This document shows, one piece after another, positions 24,019-32,265 of a DNA stretch of 64,000 bases (its first letter is position 1; every line of letters starts with the position of its first letter). Under the pieces are notes generated by a model, which made no database searches, was not told the DNA's origin, and saw nothing but the letters and a program-made list of their open reading frames with translations. The stretch lies in NCBI GenBank assembly GCA_910578405.1, contig CAJTQO010000007.1, positions 22,328 through 86,327 on the forward strand. Direction: 5' to 3'. A program made the position numbers and the translations under genes. The stretch is from an uncultured Lachnospiraceae bacterium (lineage in GTDB: Bacteria > Bacillota > Clostridia > Lachnospirales > Lachnospiraceae).

Positions 24019-25542
24019 ATGGCAAGAGAAGCGCAGGGAAGAGAGTATATTACAAAAAAAGAGGCGAAGGCAATTAAGGAGCTTTTTAAGAGAAACCTAA
24101 AGTCTTATAAAGAAAAAGATGTTTCCATGTCCGATGAAGAATGGCTGGAACGGCTGTTTCAGACAGAGCTGGCAGGAATCATTTTAGAGGAAGAAGCAAG
24201 GCAGGATGCTAAAGAGATTGCCAGTGCGATAAGTGAATATAACGAGAATCTTACATCAGTAAATGAAGCTGCAGAGAATGGAGTGTCAAAGGAGAGATGG
24301 TTGGCAGATAAGCTATCGTTGGGATGTTCGGCTGTTGCAGCTAACGAGTATGGACAGGCGCTGCAGTCTATAGATGATATGCTTTATCGTGGGAATATGG
24401 AGATGGCGGAGGCATTGAGCCGTTCTTCGGATGGGCATATTATGATGAGCCCTAACCTGGACGGGAATATCGCGGAACATATGATTGCCAAGACAGCGGA
24501 ATTCAGCGCTGGCCTGCAGGGGAAAAATATAAAAGTTGATGTGCGCGAAGCATATACGGCAAACTCCGTAGATGTTAGGGCAACAAATCTGGATACCGGG
24601 CAATACCAGAATTATCAGTTGAAATTTGGAAAAGACGCTAAGGCGACTATCCAATTGATTGAGAATGGGAATTATAATAACCAAAGGATTGTCGTTCCAA
24701 CCGAGCAGTTAGATGAAGTGCAGGAATATTTCAGGGCAAAAGGTTCGAAGAAAACCATAACAGACCATATTGACGCATGGGGTGCGGAAAGTAAGAAATT
24801 CACGAAAGCTGAGTTGAAGAAAATTCAGGAAATAGCTCAAAAGGAAAATGCTGCGCCAGTGATGGATTACAATCAGCTCCCAACTAAAGATTTGCTTACG
24901 TCTATTGGGAAAAATGCGGCAGTGTTTGGACTACAGTCGGCTGCAATTACAACAGGGATGAATGTTGCCGCTAAAATATTTAAGGGTGAAACGGTGGAGC
25001 CAGACGAGTTAGTAGAAACAGCGATTAAAACAGGGGTGGATACTTCTGTAAAAACTGTGGCGGCGGGCAGTTTAAATGTTGCTGTTAGAAAAGGCGCTAT
25101 TGGTATTCTTCCCAAAGGAACTCCTGCCAGCTTGATTGCCAATATCGCTTGTGTCGGAGTTGAAAATGTAAAGATTTTAGCTAAGGTTGCCAGTGGGGAG
25201 TTGTCTGTCGCCAAAGGGATTGATCATATGGGGAGGGCGACTTCCTCAATGGTGGGAGGCATTGCCGGGGCGGCAAAGGGCTTGGTAGTAGGAAAAGCGG
25301 CAGGCGCGTTGTTAGCGGGAATCCCAGTAATTGGCCCTCCATTGGCAATTGCCACTGGGGTTGTTGGCGGAATGGTTGGGTATTTTGGCGGTTCTAAATT
25401 AGGAGATGCTGTTTACAGTGCGGGTAAGTCGGTTGCCAAATCTGTAAAAAACGTGGCGAAGACTGCTTGGGAAGGGGTAAAAGCAATGGGGAAGGGGTTG
25501 GCCAGTGTTATTAGAAAACCATTGAGGCTGCTTTTTGGTTGA
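24019..25542 (+). CDS. nuclease-like protein with C-terminal glycine-zipper membrane region
   Basis: A 507-aa protein of no named family that I recognise. Residues about 145-240 carry Glu in GNIAEHM, Asp in NSVDVRA and Q-x-K in NYQLKFGKD, the spacing of a restriction-endonuclease-fold (PD-(D/E)xK, QxK variant) site. The C-terminal half turns Gly/Ala/Val-rich: AGAAKGLVVGKAAGALLAGI and VVGGMVGYFGGSKLGD look like glycine-zipper membrane-inserting helices, followed by a basic amphipathic tail. Start is ATG 24019 with GGAGGAAGG 4 bp upstream. Paired with the upstream AAA+ ATPase. Inference: an effector that damages DNA or membrane under ATPase control; it could also be a DNA-transfer protein. Confidence 0.75.
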   Translation: MAREAQGREYITKKEAKAIKELFKRNLKSYKEKDVSMSDEEWLERLFQTELAGIILEEEARQDAKEIASAISEYNENLTSVNEAAENGVSKERWLADKLSLGCSAVAANEYGQALQSIDDMLYRGNMEMAEALSRSSDGHIMMSPNLDGNIAEHMIAKTAEFSAGLQGKNIKVDVREAYTANSVDVRATNLDTGQYQNYQLKFGKDAKATIQLIENGNYNNQRIVVPTEQLDEVQEYFRAKGSKKTITDHIDAWGAESKKFTKAELKKIQEIAQKENAAPVMDYNQLPTKDLLTSIGKNAAVFGLQSAAITTGMNVAAKIFKGETVEPDELVETAIKTGVDTSVKTVAAGSLNVAVRKGAIGILPKGTPASLIANIACVGVENVKILAKVASGELSVAKGIDHMGRATSSMVGGIAGAAKGLVVGKAAGALLAGIPVIGPPLAIATGVVGGMVGYFGGSKLGDAVYSAGKSVAKSVKNVAKTAWEGVKAMGKGLASVIRKPLRLLFG

Positions 25543-25571
25543 TGCAGTCCAAAAGAAAGTTAGAAATTGCA

Positions 25572-25613
25572 ACGGGAAGGAAGAGGGATATGGCTTCTTT
25601 CCCGTCGTTTTTT
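25572..25613 (+). terminator. Rho-independent terminator of the AAA+ operon
   Basis: A 12-bp stem with one G-U (ACGGGAAGGAAG/CTTCTTTCCCGT) is followed by seven T residues. The stretch from here to 25906 contains no gene apart from a possible 26-codon remnant starting near 25754. Confidence 0.88.
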
Positions 25614-25906
25614 TGCCAGTTTTTGATTTAGCATAACAGTATTGGCAAGGAAGAGACTGAGATCACTATTGCTGATAACACTAGGAAGTCAAGAAAAACT
25701 TTATATAAAATTTAGTTTTTAAGAAATCTCATGAATATGCCCCGAGCCGGAAAATGAGTCCAACCATGATTTCCGAATACCGGATAAAACTAATCAGTGA
25801 GGAAATCTTACAAAAGAAGCTTAGGAATTAACGGAAATGGTAAAAATTTTCAGTAGAGGAGGCTGGGTATAAGTTCTAAAATCAGAAAAATTCACGACAA
25901 TGCCTC

Positions 25907-25937
25907 TTGACTCTAACGTTACGTCATAGTTTATTAT
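25907..25937 (+). promoter_or_regulatory. MerR-type promoter and operator
   Basis: TTGACT and TATTAT are separated by 19 bp, the long spacer typical of MerR-activated promoters. The spacer holds a 21-bp dyad at 25910-25930, ACTCTAACGT-T-ACGTCATAGT. The MerR-family gene of the same operon is the natural ligand. Confidence 0.85.
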
Positions 25938-25964
25938 ATAGAAAAACAGGAAAGGGGCAAAGGT

Positions 25965-26876
25965 ATGAAAGTGTCTGCTGTACGTTCAGACGGCGTTTAT
26001 GCAAGAATTATGAGCGCGCCTTTGGATAAAAAAGATGATATTTATAGGTATGGATTAATGATGCCATTTGAAAGAAAATGGGCTTGTTACAATGTTCCCA
26101 TAAAAGCGAAAACGCCTGGTGGGTATGATGTTATTATGGCAAGCGGATTGCTTGGACATATTGCGCCAACGAAAGTGGACGAAACGCAAAAACAAAATAT
26201 TCAGCTAATTTCAGACGACCAACTTTGGGAAAAAAGTGAGGCGGCAATTAGGGAATCGTTAAACTGTTTTATTGAACATGGAATTGATTTACCTGTTCAA
26301 GAGTATCTATTTACAATACTGCTTGCGAATGCTGAAAATCCATATATTATATTAAATGAGGGGTATTGTGGAGACGGTGGCATACCGGGATATATTTTTT
26401 CTTGGCTAGTTCCAAACGAATATACACTGGAACATCTTCCGGCAGCTTTGGCGCACGAAACAAATCACAATATCCGCTTTCAGTTTATTGAATGGAAAAA
26501 TGACATTACACTTGGAGAGATGATGATTAGCGAAGGATTGGCAGAAAACTTTGCAACTTCTTTATATGGTGAAGATAAAGCCGGGCCATGGGTGACAAAA
26601 ACGGATATGGCAACTTTGCGTGAACTTATCAAACCTATTATTCGGATTGAATTAAATGTTCAGGGATTTGAAAATCTCAATGCTTATCTTTATGGTGATG
26701 AACTGGCTAAGTTACAAAATTTTCCGCAAGTTGGCTTACCTTATTGCGCTGGATATGCTTGCGGCTATCACTTAGTAAAGCATTACTTGAAAAAAACGGG
26801 CAAGAGTGTGGTTGAAGCGACGCTTTTACCTGCAAAAGAAATTTTGGACGCCGCGGAGGAATTTTGGAATGACTAA
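25965..26876 (+). CDS. DUF2268 (YjaZ-like) putative Zn-dependent protease
   Basis: A 303-aa protein. The centre contains LAHETNHNIRF, an HExxH-like site (His-Glu-Thr-Asn-His), and a downstream SEGLAENF that can supply the third ligand, as in DUF2268 predicted metalloproteases. Upstream residues NEGYCGDGGIPGYIF and downstream GYACGYHLV are family-typical. ATG has AAGGGG 8 bp upstream. Its stop overlaps the MerR gene by 8 bp, so the two are translationally coupled. The promoter is MerR-type, suggesting that a small molecule sensed by the regulator induces both. Confidence 0.8.
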   Translation: MKVSAVRSDGVYARIMSAPLDKKDDIYRYGLMMPFERKWACYNVPIKAKTPGGYDVIMASGLLGHIAPTKVDETQKQNIQLISDDQLWEKSEAAIRESLNCFIEHGIDLPVQEYLFTILLANAENPYIILNEGYCGDGGIPGYIFSWLVPNEYTLEHLPAALAHETNHNIRFQFIEWKNDITLGEMMISEGLAENFATSLYGEDKAGPWVTKTDMATLRELIKPIIRIELNVQGFENLNAYLYGDELAKLQNFPQVGLPYCAGYACGYHLVKHYLKKTGKSVVEATLLPAKEILDAAEEFWND

Positions 26877-27621
26877 AAAACCTATGTCTGTCCATGAAGT
26901 TGTTAAATTGACAGGAATTACCGCCCGCACACTTCATTATTATGATAAAATTGGGCTTTTGAAACCTACAATAGTAACCGAAGCAGGCTATCGGATGTAT
27001 GACGAAACAGAGCTTAGCCGTTTGCAAAATATTTTATTGTTCCGTGAATTAGAGTTTCCTTTAAAAGAAATCAAAGCAATTCTTGACAGTCCTAATTTTG
27101 ACCCATCGGAAGCAATTGCCCATCAAATTGAGCTGTTGGAATTAAAATGCAAACGCATAGTGGAACTTATTACCTTTGCCCGTGAAATTCAAAACAAAGG
27201 AGTGGCGACAATGAATTTTGATGTTTTCGACAAGAGCGAAATGGAAAAGTATAAGACGGAAGTTAAAGAAAAATGGGGCAATACAAAAGCGTATCAGGAG
27301 TACAGACAAAAGGATATTGCTCGGAATAAAGGCAGTTATAGCAAGATTGCAAAGGAATTGATGACAATATTTTCTGATTTTGGAGAATTAAAACATTTAA
27401 CTCCTGATGCGGATGAAGTGCAAAAGAAAATCTTAGCATTACAGAAATTTATAACGGATAACTACTATGTATGCACCAATGAAATTCTTAATGGATTAGG
27501 TGAAATGTATGTAGGTGATGAACGTTTCAAGAATAATATTGATAAAGCAGGGGGAGATGGAACTGCTGATTTTGTCAAACAGGCCATTGTTGTGTATTGC
27601 AGTAAAAAGCAGGAGAAATAA
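26869..27621 (+). CDS. MerR-family regulator with TipAS antibiotic-recognition-like domain
   Basis: A 250-aa protein: N-terminal MerR HTH (VHEVVKLTGITARTLHYYDK), dimerisation helix to about residue 110, and a C-terminal TipAS-like helical domain (WGNTKAYQEYRQKD, YVCTNEILNGLGEMY). TipAL-type regulators bind thiopeptides or other drugs through this domain and autoactivate. GGAGGA lies 7 bp before ATG. Autoregulation through the 19-bp-spacer promoter at 25907 is likely. Confidence 0.9.
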   Translation: MTKKPMSVHEVVKLTGITARTLHYYDKIGLLKPTIVTEAGYRMYDETELSRLQNILLFRELEFPLKEIKAILDSPNFDPSEAIAHQIELLELKCKRIVELITFAREIQNKGVATMNFDVFDKSEMEKYKTEVKEKWGNTKAYQEYRQKDIARNKGSYSKIAKELMTIFSDFGELKHLTPDADEVQKKILALQKFITDNYYVCTNEILNGLGEMYVGDERFKNNIDKAGGDGTADFVKQAIVVYCSKKQEK

Positions 27622-27809
27622 TGGAATGTTATCTTATAAAATTGCAGAGCCCGATATGCGGTTAGGCAAACAGTCTTTCCCGGAAGGCGCTGGCATTATC
27701 CTGCAAGGATTAATTCTCGGCATCCAGGACAGGGAACGGGATTTTGCGGTTGGAAAACTTATGGATTAGAGGTTTATTTAAAGAATAGGAAAGGCATAGG
27801 GAGTGTGGT

Positions 27810-28127
27810 ATGGGGCCTGGGAGGATTTTGAAGCATTGCCTGGAAAGTTTGGAGGGGAATGTTCTTGTGGAATGCTGGGGAGAAAAAGGCATTTTTTATA
27901 ATCCGGGTTATGTGTTGAAAAGTGGGATTTACGCGCTGACGGTTAAGGAGAAAGACGGGGTTAATGATAAAGGCTCTGGCTTAGACAGGCCAGGGGTTTA
28001 CAGGGTAAATATAGGTGTGCGCAAGAATACATTTATGAAATTATTTGGTGAGACGCTCAAACGGCCGAAAAAGGGTGAGAAAGCGACAACAGCTTTTCAG
28101 GGTGAAAATAACATTGGCCATCTATAG
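27810..28127 (+). CDS. DUF6194-like protein, probably truncated
   Basis: 105 aa. VLVECWGEKGIFYNPG followed by LDRPGVYRVNIGVRKNTFMKLFG matches the core of DUF6194-type proteins as I know them, but the usual C-terminal segment of some 40 residues is missing, so this is probably a 3'-truncated gene. The 27622-27809 interval carries only a short unassigned coding remnant. Confidence 0.55.
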   Translation: MGPGRILKHCLESLEGNVLVECWGEKGIFYNPGYVLKSGIYALTVKEKDGVNDKGSGLDRPGVYRVNIGVRKNTFMKLFGETLKRPKKGEKATTAFQGENNIGHL

Positions 28128-28206
28128 CGCTTGACAATTTATGTGTTGTCATGTAAAATTCATTTTCAACTGGAATCTGTACTGCCGGTTTAGATTAGGA
28201 GGCATT

Positions 28207-28575
28207 ATGAATATTGAACATTTGAAGGAGAACGGGATTGATATTGCAGTCGTTTCCGGTGAAGGGATGATAATTAGTGACACTCAGTCAGCTTTGGATT
28301 TGGCAATGACTGTGAAATATGAAACAGGCGCGGAGAGGATTGTAATTGATAAAAATGTGATATGTGAGGATTTTTTTATTCTTAGCACAGGCATGGCGGG
28401 TGAGATTCTCCAGAAGTTTATGAATTATCAGGTGAAGGTGGCTATTTATGGGGATTATTCACATTATACCAGTAAGCCGTTGAAAGATTTTATTTATGAG
28501 TCAAATCATGGGAAAGACTTTTTCTTTGTGGCAACGAAGGAAGAGGCAGTGCAGAAATTGACAGGGACACAGTAA
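28207..28575 (+). CDS. DUF4180-domain protein
   Basis: A 122-aa alpha/beta protein: IDIAVVSGEGMIISDTQSALDL at the N-terminus, IVIDKNVICEDFFIL in the middle and AIYGDYSHYTSKPLKDFI followed by FFFVATKEEAV at the end. These are hallmarks of DUF4180. AGGAGG lies 5 bp before ATG. Function unknown; such genes often travel singly on clostridial mobile islands. Confidence 0.8.
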   Translation: MNIEHLKENGIDIAVVSGEGMIISDTQSALDLAMTVKYETGAERIVIDKNVICEDFFILSTGMAGEILQKFMNYQVKVAIYGDYSHYTSKPLKDFIYESNHGKDFFFVATKEEAVQKLTGTQ

Positions 28576-29396
28576 CAGGCATGTATAGGTTCCGGTTGAA
28601 AAACAGCGTTCAGGCTAAAACAGCGCAGAGGATATCTTCCCCTTAGATTTCCACATATATGAGATTAAGCGCTTTAAGAACCGCATGATGCAGGTAGGGG
28701 TGGAAACTGTCTGGCAGACGCTTGACGGCACGTTCAGTGAGGAAAAGAAAAAGATGAAGCGGATGAAGAAATGGTTTCAAAGGATATGTTTGTATTATGG
28801 CGTAACTGACGAAGATATATAAATGAGACAGAAAGGTATGATTTTCCCCAGTCTTTCTTTCAGTGCGTAATAATAACTCTTTTGATTCCATACTGTTTCC
28901 GTATTGCATCAATTTCATCTAAAGTAAACAGTTCTTTTCGCAGTGGGTTATTTTCATTTAATACAAATCCGCCTTTTAATATGTCGCCGAAAATTGTTAA
29001 TAACTTATCATAATTCTATTTATATATCAAGAAATATAGTATTGTTTTTATGTTTTTGCAGTTCGTTTGTTTTGCCGGCTTTCATTTCCGGCAGTTTTGT
29101 TAGGCTTATATAAGCAATCGGAGCATTATCTGCCGACAGTCCCGCAGGGCGCAGGATATGGAGCGATAACAGACAGGGCGGCGGGATAGTCACCGCCGCC
29201 CTGACAATGCTTTATTTTGAAAAAATTCAAGCAAAACGAAAGAGTGTCTTATGCAATAGGGTTTGAAAAGGCTTGATTTTCAAGGTGTTGCGGACGCAAA
29301 AATCCATAGGACAAGGGTTATATGCCGCCTACTAACGAAAATGGCTTCTAATTGTCCACAGGCGCGTTTTGCGTCCTAAGGAAACCTGGGATGTCG
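28576..29396. other. gene-poor stretch with coding remnants
   Basis: 28645-28820 (+) encodes an open segment without start, ending KKWFQRICLYYGVTDEDI, of unknown origin. 28869-29018 (-) encodes about 50 residues (KELFTLDEIDAIRKQYGI) with no clear start. A GC-rich 11-bp hairpin lies at 29174-29203 (CAGGGCGGCGG and complement) without a T run. No intact gene is supported. Confidence 0.45.
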
Positions 29397-29711
29397 TTAC
29401 GGGCTGTTCTCCGTTTCGATGATTCCATAGGAAATGATGATGTTTTTCTCGGCAACAGGCGGCGATACGATTCCGTCCATAAAATACTGATACCGCTTCG
29501 TGCGGAAATGGAGGGGCGTTTCCTCCGGCGCATAAGCCCAGACCCTGCACGTCTTGTATTCCTGATTTTCAGATAGGTCATCGCAAACTGCCCGTATAAG
29601 AGCATCAGTGGCGGCAAAAATATCCTTGCCATACTCAACTCCCACTAATTCATGTTTTCCAAGATCCCGATCCACTTTTCCGGGCGCACGGTAAAGCACA
29701 TATTTTTTCAT
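29397..29711 (-). CDS. conserved small island protein, unknown function
   Basis: A 104-aa protein (MKKYVLYRAPGKVDRDLG at the N-terminus) with a mixed alpha/beta pattern and no recognised domain. GAGGT lies 8 bp before ATG. Short acidic-basic proteins of this kind accompany Tn916-like and mobilisable elements in Clostridia, but I cannot name a family. The region 29712-29872 between it and the next promoter holds nothing recognisable. Confidence 0.6.
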   Translation of the reverse strand: MKKYVLYRAPGKVDRDLGKHELVGVEYGKDIFAATDALIRAVCDDLSENQEYKTCRVWAYAPEETPLHFRTKRYQYFMDGIVSPPVAEKNIIISYGIIETENSP

Positions 29712-29872
29712 GTCAAATACCTCACTTATGTAGCTGGCCTTTGGTCGTCCCTTTTATTTTAGTCCACTCCAGGCCATAAATCAATCCATGTTTTGACAGG
29801 CTGTTGCTTTTTATGCAGTCTGGCTGTTTATAATTTAGCTCAAGTAATTCATATAGTGTTCATTTGCTATGT

Positions 29873-29901
29873 TTGTATTCTTCGAGAAAACGAAATATAA
29901 T
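29873..29901 (+). promoter_or_regulatory. promoter upstream of a truncated HTH gene
   Basis: TTGTAT, 17 bp, TATAAT, followed by TTGGAGG and ATG at 29928. Confidence 0.7.
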
Positions 29902-29927
29902 ATAGAATATTATATTGGAGGTGCATT

Positions 29928-30014
29928 ATGGATTATATGACGCTTAAACAGGCAGACGAAAAATGGGCAAGGGATAGCGATTGGCAAGGGACAGCCTGTG
30001 AGGAAAATATTTGA
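29928..30014 (+). pseudogene. truncated small DNA-binding (HTH) protein
   Basis: 28 codons starting MDYMTLKQADEKW, the N-terminus of a small winged-helix protein common upstream of clostridial restriction loci. After residue 13 the sequence departs from the family and stops; a deletion has joined it to the helicase relic. A sister relic, MEYMSCPEAAKK, lies at 35850. Confidence 0.6.
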
Positions 30015-30330
30015 CAATATTACGGATATCGTCCGGAATAACTTGAAAGAAACGATACCGTGTGGCAGCAAGGTTTCCATAGCAGCCGCCTTGAAAAACA
30101 AAGGCGTGAATTCTACATTCCAAGGCTCAGCAGGGAGACAAGCCTGTATGGAAAGGCATCGGAAATCAAGCTGCGCAATGGAATGGCCCAGCCGGTTTTT
30201 GCCAGAGAGTGTGCTGACTGGATTAGGCGCAAAGCTATTTTTAAGTAACATGGAAACATACTTATTTACAGGCAAAGAAAGCCGGAAAGGCTATCGAAGA
30301 ATTGCGCAAAGAAATGCGGAAGATATAGAT
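30001..30330 (+). pseudogene. remnant of a PLD-domain SNF2/DEAD-box helicase gene
   Basis: IFDNITDIVRNNLKETI and GSKVSIAAA resemble the N-terminus of the large helicases with a phospholipase-D-like domain that precede type III restriction genes in Clostridia. A frameshift follows, then REFYIPRLSRETSLYG and IKLRNGMAQP, and finally a short tail AIEELRKEMRKI that may come from the next gene of the ancestral operon. The ATPase core is deleted. About 330 bp remain of a gene normally near 3 kb. Confidence 0.65.
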
Positions 30331-30350
30331 TGAGAGGAGTTTAGAAGGAA

Positions 30351-32228
30351 ATGGACAAGCTGAAAATGAAAACCCCCGACTTAACTCAGACTAACATTGA
30401 AAAGCTCGCCGCCCTGTTCCCCTCCTGCATCACCGAGGCCCGTGGCGAGGACGGCAAGCTGAAAAAGGCGGTCAACTTTGAACTGCTACGGCAAATGCTG
30501 TCCGACGTAGCGCTGGAGGGCGATGAAGCCTATGAATTCACTTGGGTGGGCAAAAAGGCCGCTATTGTGGAGGCCAACAAGCCCATCTGCAAAACCTTGC
30601 GCCCTTGCCCGGAGGAGAGTGTGGACTGGGACAGCTCCGAAAACATCTACATCGAGGGTGACAATCTGGAAGCGCTGAAGCTGTTGCAGGAGAGTTATCT
30701 GGGCAAGGTGAAGATGATTTATATCGACCCGCCCTACAATACCGGCAATGACTTCATCTATCGGGATGATTTTGCAATGAGTGGTGAGGAGTACAGCCAG
30801 GAAACCGGGCAGGTGGATGAGGAAACCGGAAACCGGCTGTTTCGCAATACCGACTCCAACGGGAGGTTCCACTCCGATTGGTGCAGTATGATTTATTCCC
30901 GGCTGATGCTGGCGAGGAATTTGTTGAATGATGCTGGGGTTATTTTTATCAGTATTGATGACAATGAACTGACCAGCTTAATTGACATTGGGAAAGAAAT
31001 TTTTGGCTTTGACAACTATATAGCGACATTTGTGTGGGAGAAACGCAAAACGAGAGAAAACAGAAAAATAATATCTGTCCGGCATGACTATATTGTTTGC
31101 TTTATCAAAGCATTTGAACAGCGTGCAAATGCCATTGGACTTGAAGATATGAATGATGAGGCTATTGACAGATATAAGAACCCTGACAATGATCCTAGAG
31201 GTGTTTGGACATCCGTTCCTGCTATTGCACAAGGCGGGCATGGAACAAAAGCTCAATTCTATACTCTAACCTCTCCCAAAGGATTAACCTTCGATCCGCC
31301 TTCTGGCTCATGCTGGAGATATACGCAAGAACGCATGCAACAAGCAATAGCCGATAACAGAATATGGTTTGGAAGCGATGGCGCTGGAGTTCCTCGGATA
31401 AAAAAGTTTTTGTCTGAAGGGAAGCAGGGGCTTACACCAGAAACGCTCCTGGCTGCCGAAAAGGTAGGGACAAATGATTCGGCAAAACGTGAACTGGTTT
31501 CTCTATTTGATGGAATCGCTGTATTTGAAACGCCAAAACCAGTTTCTTTAATCAGATATATACTAAGCATCTGCAATAGGGCGCAAGATGGAATTTTCAT
31601 AGACTTTTTTTCCGGCACAGCCACCACCGCCCACGCGGTGATGCAGTTGAACGCCCAGGACGGCGGGCACAGGAAATTTATCATGGTGCAGTTGCCGGAA
31701 CCCTGCGATGAAAAAAGCGAAGCGTACAAGGCGGGGTATCCGAACATCTGCGAAATCGGCAAGGAGCGCATCCGCCGCGCCGCCAAGAAAATTGCCGCAG
31801 ACAACCCAGGTAAGCCCTTTGACGGTGGTTTCCGCGTGTTCAAGTTGGACAACGCCAACATGACTGATGTGTACTACTCCGCCGGGGAATACGACCAGGG
31901 TATGCTTGACCAACTGGTAAGCAACATCAAGCCAGACCGCACCGATTTGGATTTGCTGTTCGGCTGCCTGCTGGAGTGGGGACTGCCCCTTTCCATGCCC
32001 TACACCTCCGAGAAAATCCAGGGCTGCACCGTCCACACTTACAATGACGGCGACCTAATCGCCTGCTTTGACGAGAATATTCCCGATGCGGTTATCAAGG
32101 AGATTGCCAAACGCCAGCCTCTGCGCGCTGTGTTCCGGGACAGCGGCTTTGCCGACAGCCCTGCCAAGATTAACATGGGTGAGACATTCAAAATGCTGGC
32201 TCCGGACACTAGGGTGAAGGTTTTGTAA
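30351..32228 (+). CDS. mod: type III restriction-modification methyltransferase subunit (Mod)
   Basis: A 625-aa DNA adenine methyltransferase. Motif IV DPPYNTG is at about residues 126-132 and the AdoMet motif I region DFFSGTATTAHAV near 418, the DPPY-first (beta) order of type III Mod subunits. The N-terminal NIYIEGDNLEALKLLQ and C-terminal parts are GC-rich, whereas the central target-recognition region (about 30960-31600) is clearly more AT-rich, as if exchanged. AGAAGGAA lies just upstream of ATG. Forms an operon with res, 37 bp downstream. Mod confers site specificity and protects host DNA. Confidence 0.93.
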   Translation: MDKLKMKTPDLTQTNIEKLAALFPSCITEARGEDGKLKKAVNFELLRQMLSDVALEGDEAYEFTWVGKKAAIVEANKPICKTLRPCPEESVDWDSSENIYIEGDNLEALKLLQESYLGKVKMIYIDPPYNTGNDFIYRDDFAMSGEEYSQETGQVDEETGNRLFRNTDSNGRFHSDWCSMIYSRLMLARNLLNDAGVIFISIDDNELTSLIDIGKEIFGFDNYIATFVWEKRKTRENRKIISVRHDYIVCFIKAFEQRANAIGLEDMNDEAIDRYKNPDNDPRGVWTSVPAIAQGGHGTKAQFYTLTSPKGLTFDPPSGSCWRYTQERMQQAIADNRIWFGSDGAGVPRIKKFLSEGKQGLTPETLLAAEKVGTNDSAKRELVSLFDGIAVFETPKPVSLIRYILSICNRAQDGIFIDFFSGTATTAHAVMQLNAQDGGHRKFIMVQLPEPCDEKSEAYKAGYPNICEIGKERIRRAAKKIAADNPGKPFDGGFRVFKLDNANMTDVYYSAGEYDQGMLDQLVSNIKPDRTDLDLLFGCLLEWGLPLSMPYTSEKIQGCTVHTYNDGDLIACFDENIPDAVIKEIAKRQPLRAVFRDSGFADSPAKINMGETFKMLAPDTRVKVL

Positions 32229-32265
32229 GGAGGGGAGCGCATGAGGAAACAGGAGGTGAGGAGTG

